Shown in pieces: positions 9,708 through 19,179 of a stretch of 64,000 nt of DNA (the first letter of the stretch is position 1; every line of letters starts with the position of its first letter). The translations under genes and the position numbers were made by a program. Below the pieces are notes generated by a model. The model worked only from the letters and a program-made list of their open reading frames with translations. It did no database searches and had not been told where the DNA came from. Origin of the DNA: Cytophagaceae bacterium ABcell3 (GTDB taxonomy: Bacteria > Bacteroidota > Bacteroidia > Cytophagales > Cytophagaceae); assembly GCA_030913385.1 (NCBI GenBank), contig CP133159.1:1634584-1698583 (forward strand), given 5' to 3'.

Positions 9708-10317
9708 TCCAGCTCTCAAAAAGTTTTATAGCGTATTTATTGATGGTATCTTCATTCAGATTTTCTTCTTTGTTTATTCGTAGAAGGCTTTTGTATCCTG
9801 AATGCTTTAGGATGATCTCCTCTGTATAAGGGTTTTCTGAACCGTTAAAGATAATTCCCTTGACTTTAATATTTTTTCGTTTTAATTCGTTTATAGTCAA
9901 AAGTGTATGGTTTATGCTTCCAAGGTAATGGTTCGAAACAAGCACCACTTCTGCATCTAATTGTGCTGCGAGATCAATGACAAAGTCTTGGTCATTGAGA
10001 GGGACGAGTACCCCACCTGCACCTTCTATTATAAGATCATTCCCATCTGTCGGAGGAGTTTTTATCTGACCCAGGTCTATAGTTGTATTTTCTATTTTAG
10101 CTGCTGCATGTGGAGACATGGGGCTTTTTAGGAAGTAAGCTTCATCATAGATAATAGAGTGGCGGCTTCTCAAGAGTTTAAAAACAGTATCACTATCTTT
10201 TGGAGTGCCGCATTGGATTGGCTTCCAATAATCGGCCTGAAGGGCATGGGCAAGTATTGTACTTACTACAGTTTTGCCACTGTCTGTACCTATGGCTGTT
10301 ACAAAATATTTTTTCAT
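9700..10317 (-). CDS. bioD: Dethiobiotin synthetase
   Basis: BioD uses ATP and CO2 to close the ureido ring of 7,8-diaminononanoate, giving dethiobiotin. The 205-residue protein starts MKKYFVTAIGTDSGKTVVS, whose GTDSGKT (10-16) is the P-loop. The IIEGAGGVLVPL segment is the second conserved block of the family. It lies six bases after bioF and overlaps bioA by eight, confirming the operon order F-D-A. bioB, bioC and bioH are not in the window. Fold and length are normal. Confidence 0.95.
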   Translation of the reverse strand: MKKYFVTAIGTDSGKTVVSTILAHALQADYWKPIQCGTPKDSDTVFKLLRSRHSIIYDEAYFLKSPMSPHAAAKIENTTIDLGQIKTPPTDGNDLIIEGAGGVLVPLNDQDFVIDLAAQLDAEVVLVSNHYLGSINHTLLTINELKRKNIKVKGIIFNGSENPYTEEIILKHSGYKSLLRINKEENLNEDTINKYAIKLFESWNE

Positions 10318-10323
10318 ATTTAT

Positions 10324-11457
10324 TTAAATATTTAAAGCTTTAACTATAGAAGAAGATAATTGATCAATATCTTCATCAGTGTTAAATATGTGAAGGCAAA
10401 CTCTTAACCTTTCTTCCCCTTTTTTGACTGTGGGCGATAATATTGGCCTCACATCAAACCCGTCTTTTTGAAGATTTTTCGCTATGTGTTTAGCTTTTTC
10501 GTTTCCTGAAACCTTTATTACATGTATTGGCGTATCGCTTTGTTTAAAATTATAATGATTAGGCAAAACATTCATCAAGGTTTGAGAAAACTTTTTTGTT
10601 TTTTGACCAATAATAGTTTGTAGTTTTTCGTGTTCTTGCAAATACTTGAAAGCCTCTTCTATAGAAATAAGGCTGTGCGGGGGTAGGGCAGTGGTATAGA
10701 TAAAGGGTCTAGCAAAGTTGATGAGGTAGTCAATGAGTGTTTCAGATCCAGCAATGCATGCGCCGTGCACTCCCATTGCTTTGCCAAAAGTATGTATTCT
10801 TGCAAAAATATATTCCTCTAGCCCTAAGGAACACACCAGGCCATTCCCCTTTTCTCCTAGTATACCTGTGCTATGTGCTTCGTCCACAATAATATGTGCA
10901 TTGTACTTTTGACATAAATCTATCATTTCCTTAACTGGTGTCATATCGCCATCCATGGAGTAGATAGACTCTACCACAACAAAGACCTCTCCTGAGGCGC
11001 GGCGGATTTTTTGTTCCAGGTGTTGAAGGTTGTTGTGTTTAAAAGTGAAATGGTTTGCAAAGCTTAACCTGGCGCTTTCCTTTAAGCTTGCATGGATCAG
11101 CTCATCAAGAATGATGGTGTCACCTTTTTGGGGCACGCAGGACAAAATCGATAAATTGGCATTGTAACCAGAATTAAACAGTAGGCATTTTTCTGTCTTG
11201 AATATTTTGGCCAACTTGCTTTCCAGGTCTTGAGCTAATAAAGAATTTCCTGAAAGAAGACGTGAACCTGTAGAACCGTTTATGTTTGTTTCCGCCAGTT
11301 CGCCAGATGCTTGACAAATCTTTTCGAAAAGGACTCTGTTACGTGCCAAGCCTAAGTAATCATTTGAGTAAAAATCTTTTAAGTTTGGGTTAATACTCAA
11401 ATTTCTGATATTGCCGGCTTCTTTACGTTTTATAAGCTTTTTATGTAGCTTTTCCAT
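10324..11457 (-). CDS. bioF: 8-amino-7-oxononanoate synthase (pimeloyl-thioester condensing)
   Basis: BioF is the PLP enzyme that condenses a pimeloyl thioester with L-alanine, the first step of biotin ring assembly. Visible marks of the alpha-oxoamine synthase family are YLGLARN, GSTGSRLLSGNS, NSGYNANLS, VDEAHSTGILG and the PLP lysine Lys226 in HTFGKAMGVHG. The length of 377 residues is typical. The HTFGKA context differs slightly from the more common SFSKA, as in many Bacteroidota members. It is the first gene of the operon, with 237 bases separating it from the divergent dut gene. Confusion with glycine C-acetyltransferase is excluded mainly by the bioD/bioA neighbours. Confidence 0.9.
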   Translation of the reverse strand: MEKLHKKLIKRKEAGNIRNLSINPNLKDFYSNDYLGLARNRVLFEKICQASGELAETNINGSTGSRLLSGNSLLAQDLESKLAKIFKTEKCLLFNSGYNANLSILSCVPQKGDTIILDELIHASLKESARLSFANHFTFKHNNLQHLEQKIRRASGEVFVVVESIYSMDGDMTPVKEMIDLCQKYNAHIIVDEAHSTGILGEKGNGLVCSLGLEEYIFARIHTFGKAMGVHGACIAGSETLIDYLINFARPFIYTTALPPHSLISIEEAFKYLQEHEKLQTIIGQKTKKFSQTLMNVLPNHYNFKQSDTPIHVIKVSGNEKAKHIAKNLQKDGFDVRPILSPTVKKGEERLRVCLHIFNTDEDIDQLSSSIVKALNI

Positions 11458-11664
11458 ACAAGGGATAAAGTAAATCAGAAAACAGCAATTTTCATATAAT
11501 GGAATGTGAAATCCTTTGTAGTAGTTTTTCCATGGATATTAATAGGGAAGTTAAGTTATTTTATATCAGTTTATTATGATTTTGCATTACTTTCAAGAAA
11601 TGGGTATAGGACATGGAAGTTTTATAGATGTTGATAAAGGCATTATTTATTAATTTTTTTCTTA

Positions 11665-11672
11665 TAATTTTG
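11665..11672 (+). promoter_or_regulatory. Possible -7 box upstream of dut
   Basis: TAATTTTG matches the Bacteroidota TAnnTTTG -7 consensus 22 bases before the dut start. No TTTG or TTG lies at the usual 19-21 base spacing upstream, so this is tentative. Confidence 0.35.
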
Positions 11673-11694
11673 TTACTTTGAGAACTCGAGAGAT

Positions 11695-12129
11695 ATGGAA
11701 GTAAATATTATCAATAAATCAAAGCATGATCTGCCGTGCTACCAAACGAATTGCTCTGCAGGAATGGATATACGTGCCAATATTGAGGCACCTATTGAGT
11801 TGAATCCTCTTGAAAGGGTATTGGTACCTACAGGTCTTTTTATAGAGCTGCCAGAAGGGCACGAAGCTCAAATTAGGCCTCGCAGTGGTTTAGCTTATAA
11901 ACATGGTGTTACGGTGCTTAACAGTCCTGGCACGATAGATGCAGATTATCGTGGGGAAATAAAGGTTTTGTTGGTAAATCTTTCTAATACAGTATTTAGG
12001 GTAGAAGATGGCGAAAGGATTGCACAAATGGTGGTTGCAAAGCATGAACAAATTACGTGGAAAACCGTTAATGAACTAACAGAATCTGCCAGGTCTGCTG
12101 GTGGTTTCGGAAGTACAGGCACAAAATAA
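11695..12129 (+). CDS. dut: dUTP diphosphatase
   Basis: Dut hydrolyses dUTP to dUMP and pyrophosphate, keeping uracil out of DNA and supplying dUMP for dTMP synthesis. All five trimeric dUTPase motifs are visible in order: [32 protein letters not shown] and the C-terminal glycine-rich GGFGSTG. The 144-residue length is standard. It opens a gene run (dut, nucleotidyltransferase, TPR lipoprotein, DUF4292 lipoprotein, EnvC-like protein) that is conserved in order across many Bacteroidota. Confidence 0.97.
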   Translation: MEVNIINKSKHDLPCYQTNCSAGMDIRANIEAPIELNPLERVLVPTGLFIELPEGHEAQIRPRSGLAYKHGVTVLNSPGTIDADYRGEIKVLLVNLSNTVFRVEDGERIAQMVVAKHEQITWKTVNELTESARSAGGFGSTGTK

Positions 12130-12226
12130 TCTGCAGAAAAGTATTTCTGTTCCCTTTTTGACGAATTCAGTTTTTGAAGATATTTAAGTTTTTTTAATCT
12201 AACTTTTAAAACCTTTTTTAGAAATT

Positions 12227-13231
12227 ATGAGAATAATAGTCCCAATGGCTGGTATGGGAAAACGTATGCGTCCCCATACACTTACAGTTCCCAAGCCACT
12301 TATCCCCATTGCAGGTAAGCCTATAGTTCATAGACTAGTTGAAGATATTGCTAAAGTTTGTGGCGAGAAAGTAGAAGAGGTCGCTTTTATTATAGGGAAC
12401 TTTGGCAAAGAAGTTGAAGACAGGTTAATGGGTATAGCCGAATCGATTGGTGCTAGAGGTAAGATCTACTACCAGGATAAAGCTTTAGGTACTGCCCATG
12501 CCATATTATGTGCACAAGATTCCCTACAAGGAAAATGTGTAGTGGCTTTTGCTGATACCTTATTTAAAGCTGACTTTAAGTTGGATACTTCAAAAGAAGG
12601 TATCATTTGGGTACAAAAAGTGGACGACCCAAAACCTTTTGGTGTTGTTAAGCTTGATCAAGGCAATGTAATTACAGATTTTGTAGAAAAGCCTGAAACT
12701 TTTGTTTCAGACCTAGCGATTATCGGCATCTATTACTTCAATGATGGTGAATACCTGAAAAATGAGCTTCAATACATTATTGATAAGGATATTAAGGATA
12801 AAGGTGAGTACCAACTTACCAGTGCGCTAGAGAATATGAAGAACAAAGGCACAAAATTTGAGCCTGGTAAAGTATCTGAGTGGCTGGATTGTGGAAACAA
12901 AGACTCTACCGCACAGACCAACGAAAGGTATTTGGAGTATATTAAAGACACTGACCTGGTTTCAAAATCAGCAAAAGTTAATAATTCAGTAATAATACCA
13001 CCTGTATTTATTGGAGATAATGTTGAAATAAATAATACAGTGCTGGGTCCGTACGTTTCTGTTGGTAACGGAACCAAAGTTTCTGATTCCGTTGTAAAAA
13101 AATCTATTATTCAGGAAAACTCAACAGTAAAGGACGCAAATATCAGTAATTCTATGGTAGGTAACTCTGCTGTATATGAAGGTAAGCCTGCGGACCTTAG
13201 CGTTGGGGACTTTAATGTAATTAAGTTATAA
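12227..13231 (+). CDS. Sugar-phosphate nucleotidyltransferase with left-handed beta-helix tail
   Basis: The N-terminal Rossmann-like domain has the nucleotidyltransferase signature (MAGMGKRMRPHTLTVPKPLIPIAGKP, residues 7-32) and later DFVEKPE and GIYYF blocks. From about residue 245 the chain becomes hexapeptide-like (NSVIIPPVFIGDNVEINN and following), forming a short beta helix. Such enzymes join a sugar-1-phosphate to an NTP. This one resembles glucose-1-phosphate thymidylyl- or mannose-1-phosphate guanylyl-transferases, but the substrate cannot be read from sequence. It follows dut by 97 bases and precedes the TPR lipoprotein by 29, in the conserved cell-envelope cluster, so a role in envelope precursor supply is likely. 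Confidence 0.85.
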   Translation: MRIIVPMAGMGKRMRPHTLTVPKPLIPIAGKPIVHRLVEDIAKVCGEKVEEVAFIIGNFGKEVEDRLMGIAESIGARGKIYYQDKALGTAHAILCAQDSLQGKCVVAFADTLFKADFKLDTSKEGIIWVQKVDDPKPFGVVKLDQGNVITDFVEKPETFVSDLAIIGIYYFNDGEYLKNELQYIIDKDIKDKGEYQLTSALENMKNKGTKFEPGKVSEWLDCGNKDSTAQTNERYLEYIKDTDLVSKSAKVNNSVIIPPVFIGDNVEINNTVLGPYVSVGNGTKVSDSVVKKSIIQENSTVKDANISNSMVGNSAVYEGKPADLSVGDFNVIKL

Positions 13232-13260
13232 TTGCATTAAAGATTTTATTTTAATATAAG

Positions 13261-14970
13261 ATGAATTTGATACGTTACATTCTGTTCCTTGGTTTTCTTG
13301 TAGCTTTTTCTTGCAACCGGTCCATGGAGCCGCATACTTCTAGTAAGAAAAAGGACAACAGCGCACTAGAAGCTGAGGGTTTTTTTATAGATGGTATGCG
13401 TTATTATGTGTTGGAAAACTATGATGATGCAAAGAGGTTCTTTGAGAAAGCTTATGGAGCCCATCCGGAGAATGCAGCGGTCAATTATATGCTCTCAAAA
13501 GTATATAACCATAAAAAAGAAAATGATTTAGCTGTCCAATACGGTGTAAAGTCCGTAAAGTATGACAGTAAGAACAAATACTATTATCTGCATCTTTCAG
13601 AATTGTATGAAAACAAGAAGCAGTATGCAGAAGCTATAAAAGTACTCAAAAAAATGCTTTCTGAGGTGCCGGATGCCTCAGAGCATTATTTTGACCTCGC
13701 TGCTTTTTATGTTTATGAGGGTGATTTCGAAGCTGGTTTAAAATATTACCAAAAGGCAGAGGACTTTTTTGGAAAAACTGCCGAACTGACCAGGCAAAAG
13801 CAGCAGTTGCTGTTACGTATGAACAAACTGGATGAAGCAATTGCTGAAGGTGAGTCATATATTAAGCAACATCCCGAAGAGAAAGACTTTCAAATTAACC
13901 ATATTGAAATGCTCTATCATAACGATAGGGTTGAGCAAGCCATAAAAAGGGCTGAAGGTTTGATCGCTAATAACCCGGAATTTGGTAATGGTTATTATAT
14001 ATTAGCGGGAATTTATCTGTCAGAAGGAAAGTATAACCAGGCATTTCCTCATTTGGATGCTGTGTTTGCACACCCCGAGGTAAATATTGATGCAAAATTA
14101 AGCATGCTCGAAAATCTCAAAAAACTTCCCGAAACAGAAGAGCGGAACAACAGGCTTAAAACATACTGTGGCAACCTTAGGGAACTCCATCCTGAAGATG
14201 CACGTTCGTTAGCAGCTTCGGGTGATGTTTATTTTTTGGTAGGGGATAAAAACAATGCATGGCTTAGTTATCTGGAAGCAAGGGAACTTAACAGTGATAA
14301 TTTTGGCTTATGGAATCAGATACTGATGCTTGATATAGAAATGGGTAATGCTGATAGCTTAATTACTCACTCTAACCAGGCGCTCGAACTGTTCCCAAAC
14401 CAAGCTGTACTTTGGTTGTATAACGGCTCTGCACACCTCATGAAGAAACAATATGAGGATGCTATTGACGCTCTTGAAGAAGGTCTTAAAATGTCTGCCA
14501 GTAATAAAGATTTAAACTTGCAGTTTAAATTATACCTTGCAGATGGGTATAACGGAGCCGAAGATTATGAAAAATCTGATGCTCTTTATACAGAAGTGCT
14601 TACATACGATAGCAACAACGCCCATGCACTCAACAACTTTAGCTACTTTCTATCCCTGCGAAACGAGAATTTAGATAAAGCTGTTGAAATGTCCGCTGCT
14701 TTAATCAGCAGATATCCTGATAACCCTAATTATCTTGATACACATGCTTGGGTATTGTACAAACAGCAGAAGTATGAAGAAGCGAAAGAACTGCTTAAGA
14801 AAGCGGCAAGTATGACTGAAAACGGAACCATTTGGGAGCATTATGGCGATGTACTTTTCAAGCTCGGTGATGTAGAAAAAGCCTTAGAAAAATGGCGTAA
14901 AGCCAAAGAGTTTGGCGATACTACAGATCAGATTGATAAGAAAATTCAGGATAAAAAACTTTATGAGTAA
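13261..14970 (+). CDS. TPR-repeat lipoprotein
   Basis: The signal peptide ends in a lipobox (FLVAFSC, Cys18), so the protein is membrane-anchored. The rest of the 569 residues consists of tetratricopeptide helices, recognisable in phrases such as NYDDAKRFFEKAYGAHPENAAVNYMLSKVY, KQYAEAIKVLKKML and KYEEAKELLKKAASM. TPR arrays scaffold protein-protein contacts; no catalytic motif is seen. It overlaps the following DUF4292 gene by eight bases and is followed by an EnvC-like gene. The same order recurs across Bacteroidota, which suggests a shared job in envelope biogenesis or peptidoglycan remodelling, but the exact function is unknown. Confidence 0.85.
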   Translation: MNLIRYILFLGFLVAFSCNRSMEPHTSSKKKDNSALEAEGFFIDGMRYYVLENYDDAKRFFEKAYGAHPENAAVNYMLSKVYNHKKENDLAVQYGVKSVKYDSKNKYYYLHLSELYENKKQYAEAIKVLKKMLSEVPDASEHYFDLAAFYVYEGDFEAGLKYYQKAEDFFGKTAELTRQKQQLLLRMNKLDEAIAEGESYIKQHPEEKDFQINHIEMLYHNDRVEQAIKRAEGLIANNPEFGNGYYILAGIYLSEGKYNQAFPHLDAVFAHPEVNIDAKLSMLENLKKLPETEERNNRLKTYCGNLRELHPEDARSLAASGDVYFLVGDKNNAWLSYLEARELNSDNFGLWNQILMLDIEMGNADSLITHSNQALELFPNQAVLWLYNGSAHLMKKQYEDAIDALEEGLKMSASNKDLNLQFKLYLADGYNGAEDYEKSDALYTEVLTYDSNNAHALNNFSYFLSLRNENLDKAVEMSAALISRYPDNPNYLDTHAWVLYKQQKYEEAKELLKKAASMTENGTIWEHYGDVLFKLGDVEKALEKWRKAKEFGDTTDQIDKKIQDKKLYE

Positions 14971-15724
14971 AACGAACATTCTATCCCTTCTGCTTTTAGC
15001 TTGTGTATTTACATTCTCTTGTAGCAGACAAAATATAACTAAATCTACCACAAAGGCAGACGAAGAAGCCGTTGCCAATTTTGACGTTCAGCAAATCGAC
15101 TTTCAATACTTCTCATCTAAAGCTAAAGTTCATTATAAAGATGGGAACAATGATATGAATGCCAATATGAACATCCGAATTAAAAAGGATGAAGTTATTT
15201 GGGCTTCTCTAACGCACCCTTTAGGTATTGAAGGTGCCCGCATTTTGGTCAAGCCTGACTCTATTTATATTCACGATAAAATCAATAATAGCAACACCGC
15301 TTATGGTCTTGACTTTATTAACCAAACCTTTGACCTTGATCTTTCTTTCCAGAACCTTCAAGCAATCTTGTTAGGCAACTTACCTATGCCAAAGGGAGAG
15401 CAAGACCGTTTGATGAACGATATGGCAAACGGTGTTTATCAGTTGCATCAGGAAAATGGTAATATTTTTGTAAATAATTACGTGCAGCACGAAAACATGA
15501 AGCTTGTGAAGTTGGATATAAGAGATGCTTTAACTGGAAATGCTTTTACTATTAACTATAATGACTTTGGGGATTTGGATGATTATTCTTTCCCGTACCG
15601 AAATGTGATTTCTGGCACAGTAGCAGGTGAGGATGGTAGCCAGGATGTTAATATATCGATTATCCATAATAGACCCAACATAACAGATAAGGAATTGAGC
15701 TTTCCTTTTAATATGCCTAATTAA
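14963..15724 (+). CDS. DUF4292 family lipoprotein
   Basis: The start is the ATG at 14963, giving MSKTNILSLLLLACVFTFSCSRQ with a lipobox Cys20; longer in-frame starts would bury the signal peptide. The mature region (FQYFSSKAKVHYKDGNNDMNANMNIRIKKDEVIWASLTHPLGIEGARILVKPDSIYIHDK) is typical of DUF4292, a LolA/LppX-like half-barrel family that may carry lipid. It is translationally coupled on both sides: an eight-base overlap with the TPR gene and a one-base overlap (TAATG) with the EnvC-like gene. The lipid-carrier role is inferred from the fold class. Confidence 0.85.
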   Translation: MSKTNILSLLLLACVFTFSCSRQNITKSTTKADEEAVANFDVQQIDFQYFSSKAKVHYKDGNNDMNANMNIRIKKDEVIWASLTHPLGIEGARILVKPDSIYIHDKINNSNTAYGLDFINQTFDLDLSFQNLQAILLGNLPMPKGEQDRLMNDMANGVYQLHQENGNIFVNNYVQHENMKLVKLDIRDALTGNAFTINYNDFGDLDDYSFPYRNVISGTVAGEDGSQDVNISIIHNRPNITDKELSFPFNMPN

Positions 15725-16887
15725 TGAGATATCTGTTTCCTGTATTATTTTTTGTTCTGATATTTTCCCTGCCAGCTTATTCTCAGAAGTCTAAGTCTCA
15801 GTTGGAGAAGGAGAAATCTGAGAACTTAAAGAAAATACGGGAAACAGAGAAAATTATTCAGGAGACACGTTCTCGTAAGGAGGCGACCCTTGGGCAGTTA
15901 AGCGCCATTCAGCAGCAAATAATGGCCAGACAAGGCTTAATAGCCTCTATTTCCAGGGAGATAAGCTTGTTGAGCAATGAAGTGTCCGAGCGTCAAGATC
16001 TTATAGATGCCTTGGAGTCAGATCTAGAAGCGCTCAAAGAGGAATATGCAGCAATGATCTATGCAGCTTCCAAAATTAACCACTCGCACGATAGACTTAC
16101 TTTTATTTTTTCCGCAGAAACCTTCAATCAGTTGATCAGGCGCTTGAGGTATTTTAGGCACTATGCTGATATGCGACAAATGCAGGTAGAGCAAATTGAA
16201 AAGCTAAAAGTTTACCTCAGCGAACAAAAAGAACAGCTTTCTAAAAAGAAAGATGCCAAAAGTTCATTGTTGGCAAGTAAAACCATTGAAAACGAAAACC
16301 TTAATAACTTGTTGAAAGAGCAAGACCGGGTGCTAAAGCAATTGAGTAGTAGGGAAAAACAGTTGAAAAGCGAACTGGATTCGAGAAAGAAAGCCGTTGA
16401 TAAGCTGGAAATTCTTATTGCAGACTTGGTCAGAAAGGAAATGGAGCGTGCTAAAAGAGCCGCAGAAATCGCTTCCAGCTCATTCGAAGAAAGTGCAAAA
16501 AAGCTTAAATGGCCCGTGAGTAGAGGGGAGATTTCTCATAAATTTGGTAAGCAGCCCCATCCAGTGCTAAAAAATGTGTATGTTGATAATTTAGGGGTAG
16601 ATATAATAACCCTAAGAGGTGAACCTGTTAGGGCTGTATTCAAAGGTAAAGTAATTACTGTAGCCTCAGTTCCTGGCATGAACAATGTCGTTATGATTCA
16701 GCATGGAGAGTATTTTACTGTGTATGCAAAATTGAAAAATGTAAAGGTTAAGACCGGGGATGAGGTGAATGTTAATGATATCCTTGGTGAAGTATACACT
16801 GATAAGAACGATGTTTCGGAATTGCAATTCCAGATTTGGAAAAACAATGAGAAACTGGACCCCGAAAAGTGGCTGCAAAAGAAGTAA
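15724..16887 (+). CDS. EnvC-like murein hydrolase activator, degenerate M23 domain
   Basis: A signal peptide (MRYLFPVLFFVLIFSLPAYSQ) is followed by a long coiled coil (about residues 22-250, heavy in K, E, L, Q) and a C-terminal LytM/M23 fold (about 258-387, starting WPVSRGEISHKFGKQPHP). In active M23 enzymes the zinc ligands are the His and Asp of HxxxD and a later HxH. Here the first is replaced by Asn in DNLGVDI, and the later HxH region reads LQFQIW. The enzyme is thus predicted to lack zinc and act as an amidase activator, as known for EnvC. It probably works in the periplasm at division or separation sites. Confidence 0.88.
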   Translation: MRYLFPVLFFVLIFSLPAYSQKSKSQLEKEKSENLKKIRETEKIIQETRSRKEATLGQLSAIQQQIMARQGLIASISREISLLSNEVSERQDLIDALESDLEALKEEYAAMIYAASKINHSHDRLTFIFSAETFNQLIRRLRYFRHYADMRQMQVEQIEKLKVYLSEQKEQLSKKKDAKSSLLASKTIENENLNNLLKEQDRVLKQLSSREKQLKSELDSRKKAVDKLEILIADLVRKEMERAKRAAEIASSSFEESAKKLKWPVSRGEISHKFGKQPHPVLKNVYVDNLGVDIITLRGEPVRAVFKGKVITVASVPGMNNVVMIQHGEYFTVYAKLKNVKVKTGDEVNVNDILGEVYTDKNDVSELQFQIWKNNEKLDPEKWLQKK

Positions 16888-17330
16888 TAAAACTTGTCCC
16901 TCATCACGAATCCTGTTACAAAATCAGAGTTACAACTCTTGCCACTACTAGGGAAGCATTTATTGTTTCTGTTTTCTTCTATCTGTATTCTTTAATTCCT
17001 GAACTGCTTTCAGCTGGAGCCAAGTGAATTTTTTCAGCTTTTATCTGTTATAGTAGTACTCTGCAACTGCTGTTTTAAATTGAAATATCTATAGGGATGA
17101 TTGTAATTTCCTTATTAAATACAATTTTTGTTTTGCAGGCAATGATTTAAATCATAAATTTGCGCACTGTTATGAAGAGATTATTAACGAACGCCCCCCT
17201 TACTCCACCTTGACTTTAAGTCAATCCTGATATTACATGTTGGCTGTGATTTGTGTCTAACTCTGTTGAACAATAGAGACAGGGATTCTTTTATCTATGC
17301 ATTTCTAAAAACATAATTTATTTACATTTT
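16888..17330. other. Intergenic region with a SulP leader
   Basis: No gene is seen in these 443 bases. The second half contains a good Bacteroidota-type promoter (17132-17162) reading towards the SulP gene and leaving a leader of about 160 bases. I find no clear riboswitch fold or terminator in it. Confidence 0.5.
17132..17162 (+). promoter_or_regulatory. Promoter for the SulP transporter gene
   Basis: TTTG at 17132-17135, a 19-base spacer and TAAATTTG at 17155-17162 match the Bacteroidota consensus TTTG-N19/21-TAnnTTTG exactly. Transcription should start near 17169, giving a leader of about 160 bases before the ATG at 17331. Confidence 0.7.
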
Positions 17331-18875
17331 ATGCTCATATTTAAACACTTAAAAAAGAACGACATTAACTATAAAAACGAAGTGCTGTCAGGTCTAACAG
17401 TGGCTTTGGCACTTGTACCTGAGGCTGTTGCTTTTTCACTTATTGCAGGCGTTAGTCCACTTATAGGCCTTTACTCCGCTTTTATTATTGGCCTTATCAC
17501 ATCTATAATGGGAGGTCGTCCGGGTATGATTTCTGGAGCTACTGGAGCTATTGCAGTAGTAGTGGTTAGTCTAGTGATATTGCATGGTGTTGAGTACCTC
17601 TTTGCAGCGGTTGTGCTGATGGGGTTGATTCAATTGGCCATTGGCTTTTTTAAGCTGGCAAAATTTATTCGCTTGGTGCCTCATTCTGTTATGTTTGGTT
17701 TCGTGAACGGTTTGGCCATTGTAATTTTTATGGCCCAGTTAAACCAGTTTAAAATAACAGGGGCTGATGGGACAATGGAGTGGCTTACAGGAACTCCTTT
17801 GTATATGATGATTTGTTTGGCTATAGTAACTATGGCTATTATCTTTTTCCTTCCTAAGCTTACTAAAGCTGTTCCTGCATCGCTTGTTGCTATTTTGAGT
17901 GTGTCAGTTGTAGTTATTTTTGGTGGCATTGAAACAAAGACAGTGGGAGACATCGCCAGCATATCTGGTGGTTTTCCTGAATTCCATATTCCTATGGTAC
18001 CGTTCAACTGGGAAACTTTGACTATTGTTTTCCCCTTTTCTCTAGTAATGGCACTGGTTGGTCTGATAGAAAGTTTGCTTACCCTCACAGTAGTAGATGA
18101 AATGACAGAAACTAGGGGAAACGGTAATAAGGAATGTGTAGCGCAGGGTGTTGCCAATACAGTAACTGGTTTTTTTGGAGGTATGGGAGGATGCGCAATG
18201 ATAGGTCAGAGCATTATCAACGTGAGTTCAGGAGGACGTTCCAGACTTTCTGGTATTGTTGCAGCTTTTGCGCTTCTGACTTTTGTACTTGTAGGATCAA
18301 CCTGGATTGAAATGGTACCTATGGCTGCACTGGTGGGGCTAATGTTTATGGTTTCAATCGGTACATTTGAATGGGCTAGTTTGAAGATCATTAAGAAAGT
18401 GCCTGCCACTGATGTATTTGTCATGTTCATTGTTGCTGGTATCACTGTTGTTTTTCATAATTTAGCAGTGGCGGTTATTGTTGGTGTGGTTATTTCGGCT
18501 TTGCACTTTGCATGGGACAATGCAAAAAAGATACGGGCACGCAAAATTTTTGATGAAAGTGGCGTGAAACATTATCAGATCCATGGACCCTTGTTTTTCG
18601 GGTCTGTTGCGGCTTTTAATGAAAAGTTTGATATCCTTAATGATCCAGAACATATTGTGATTGATTTTAAAGAGTCTCGTGTGGCTGACCATTCGGCTAT
18701 TGAAGCCCTTAACATGATTACCGAAAGGTACCATAGGGTGGGTAAAAGTGTAAAACTGAAAAATGTAGGTGGCGACTGTAGGAAGCTCTTGAACAATGCC
18801 GCTTCTATTATAAAAATTCACTATACGGAAGATGTGAATCCGAACAGTGATAGTCCTGTAGTTACAGCTTCTTGA
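17331..18875 (+). CDS. SulP family anion transporter with STAS domain
   Basis: The protein (514 residues) has the SulP membrane domain with many hydrophobic helices, beginning at [33 protein letters not shown], the family signature. It ends in a cytoplasmic STAS domain (about 405-500) with [20 protein letters not shown] and [16 protein letters not shown]. SulP proteins move sulfate, bicarbonate or other anions across the inner membrane. The substrate is not readable, and no carbonic anhydrase or sulfate-assimilation gene is adjacent. It is monocistronic, with its own promoter and a strong terminator. Confidence 0.9.
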   Translation: MLIFKHLKKNDINYKNEVLSGLTVALALVPEAVAFSLIAGVSPLIGLYSAFIIGLITSIMGGRPGMISGATGAIAVVVVSLVILHGVEYLFAAVVLMGLIQLAIGFFKLAKFIRLVPHSVMFGFVNGLAIVIFMAQLNQFKITGADGTMEWLTGTPLYMMICLAIVTMAIIFFLPKLTKAVPASLVAILSVSVVVIFGGIETKTVGDIASISGGFPEFHIPMVPFNWETLTIVFPFSLVMALVGLIESLLTLTVVDEMTETRGNGNKECVAQGVANTVTGFFGGMGGCAMIGQSIINVSSGGRSRLSGIVAAFALLTFVLVGSTWIEMVPMAALVGLMFMVSIGTFEWASLKIIKKVPATDVFVMFIVAGITVVFHNLAVAVIVGVVISALHFAWDNAKKIRARKIFDESGVKHYQIHGPLFFGSVAAFNEKFDILNDPEHIVIDFKESRVADHSAIEALNMITERYHRVGKSVKLKNVGGDCRKLLNNAASIIKIHYTEDVNPNSDSPVVTAS

Positions 18876-18896
18876 TACTTTAATTTTTTTGATAAT

Positions 18897-18937
18897 AAAG
18901 CCGGCTCTTAAAAAAAAGAACCGGCTTTTGTTTTTTT
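18897..18937 (+). terminator. Rho-independent terminator after SulP gene
   Basis: The arms AAAGCCGGCTCTT and AAGAACCGGCTTTT surround an A-rich loop and are followed by a T tract. There is one mismatch in the stem. Confidence 0.85.
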
Positions 18938-19179
18938 CGTACAATAGGTTTGTTGACGAAGTGAACCATTTTATCATTGCATGAGCCTTTGTTTATGATA
19001 TTGCTCACCGCCTTTTACTGTATATGTCTCTTTTCGATAAAAAATGCTGATTTTTGGAGAAGAAAGTGAATGAAAAGCGCTAGGAAATTGTATTGCATAA
19101 TATTAATATTATGCTCAGATGAAAAAATGGTTTACTTTTTGTAATTAACTTTTTGCTTTTAACAAACATAAATAATACG

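Noticed and set aside
9708-9719. TTG start for bioA four codons upstream
   Set aside because: The ATG at 9707 fits the family N-terminus and lies within the coupled overlap with bioD.
12134-12149. Hairpin CAGAAA/TTTCTG after dut as terminator
   Set aside because: Six-base weak stem and the T run is offset by several bases; the next genes belong to the same conserved cluster.
18206-18977. Minus-strand frames across the SulP gene
   Set aside because: Shadows of the transporter; the translations show no domain.
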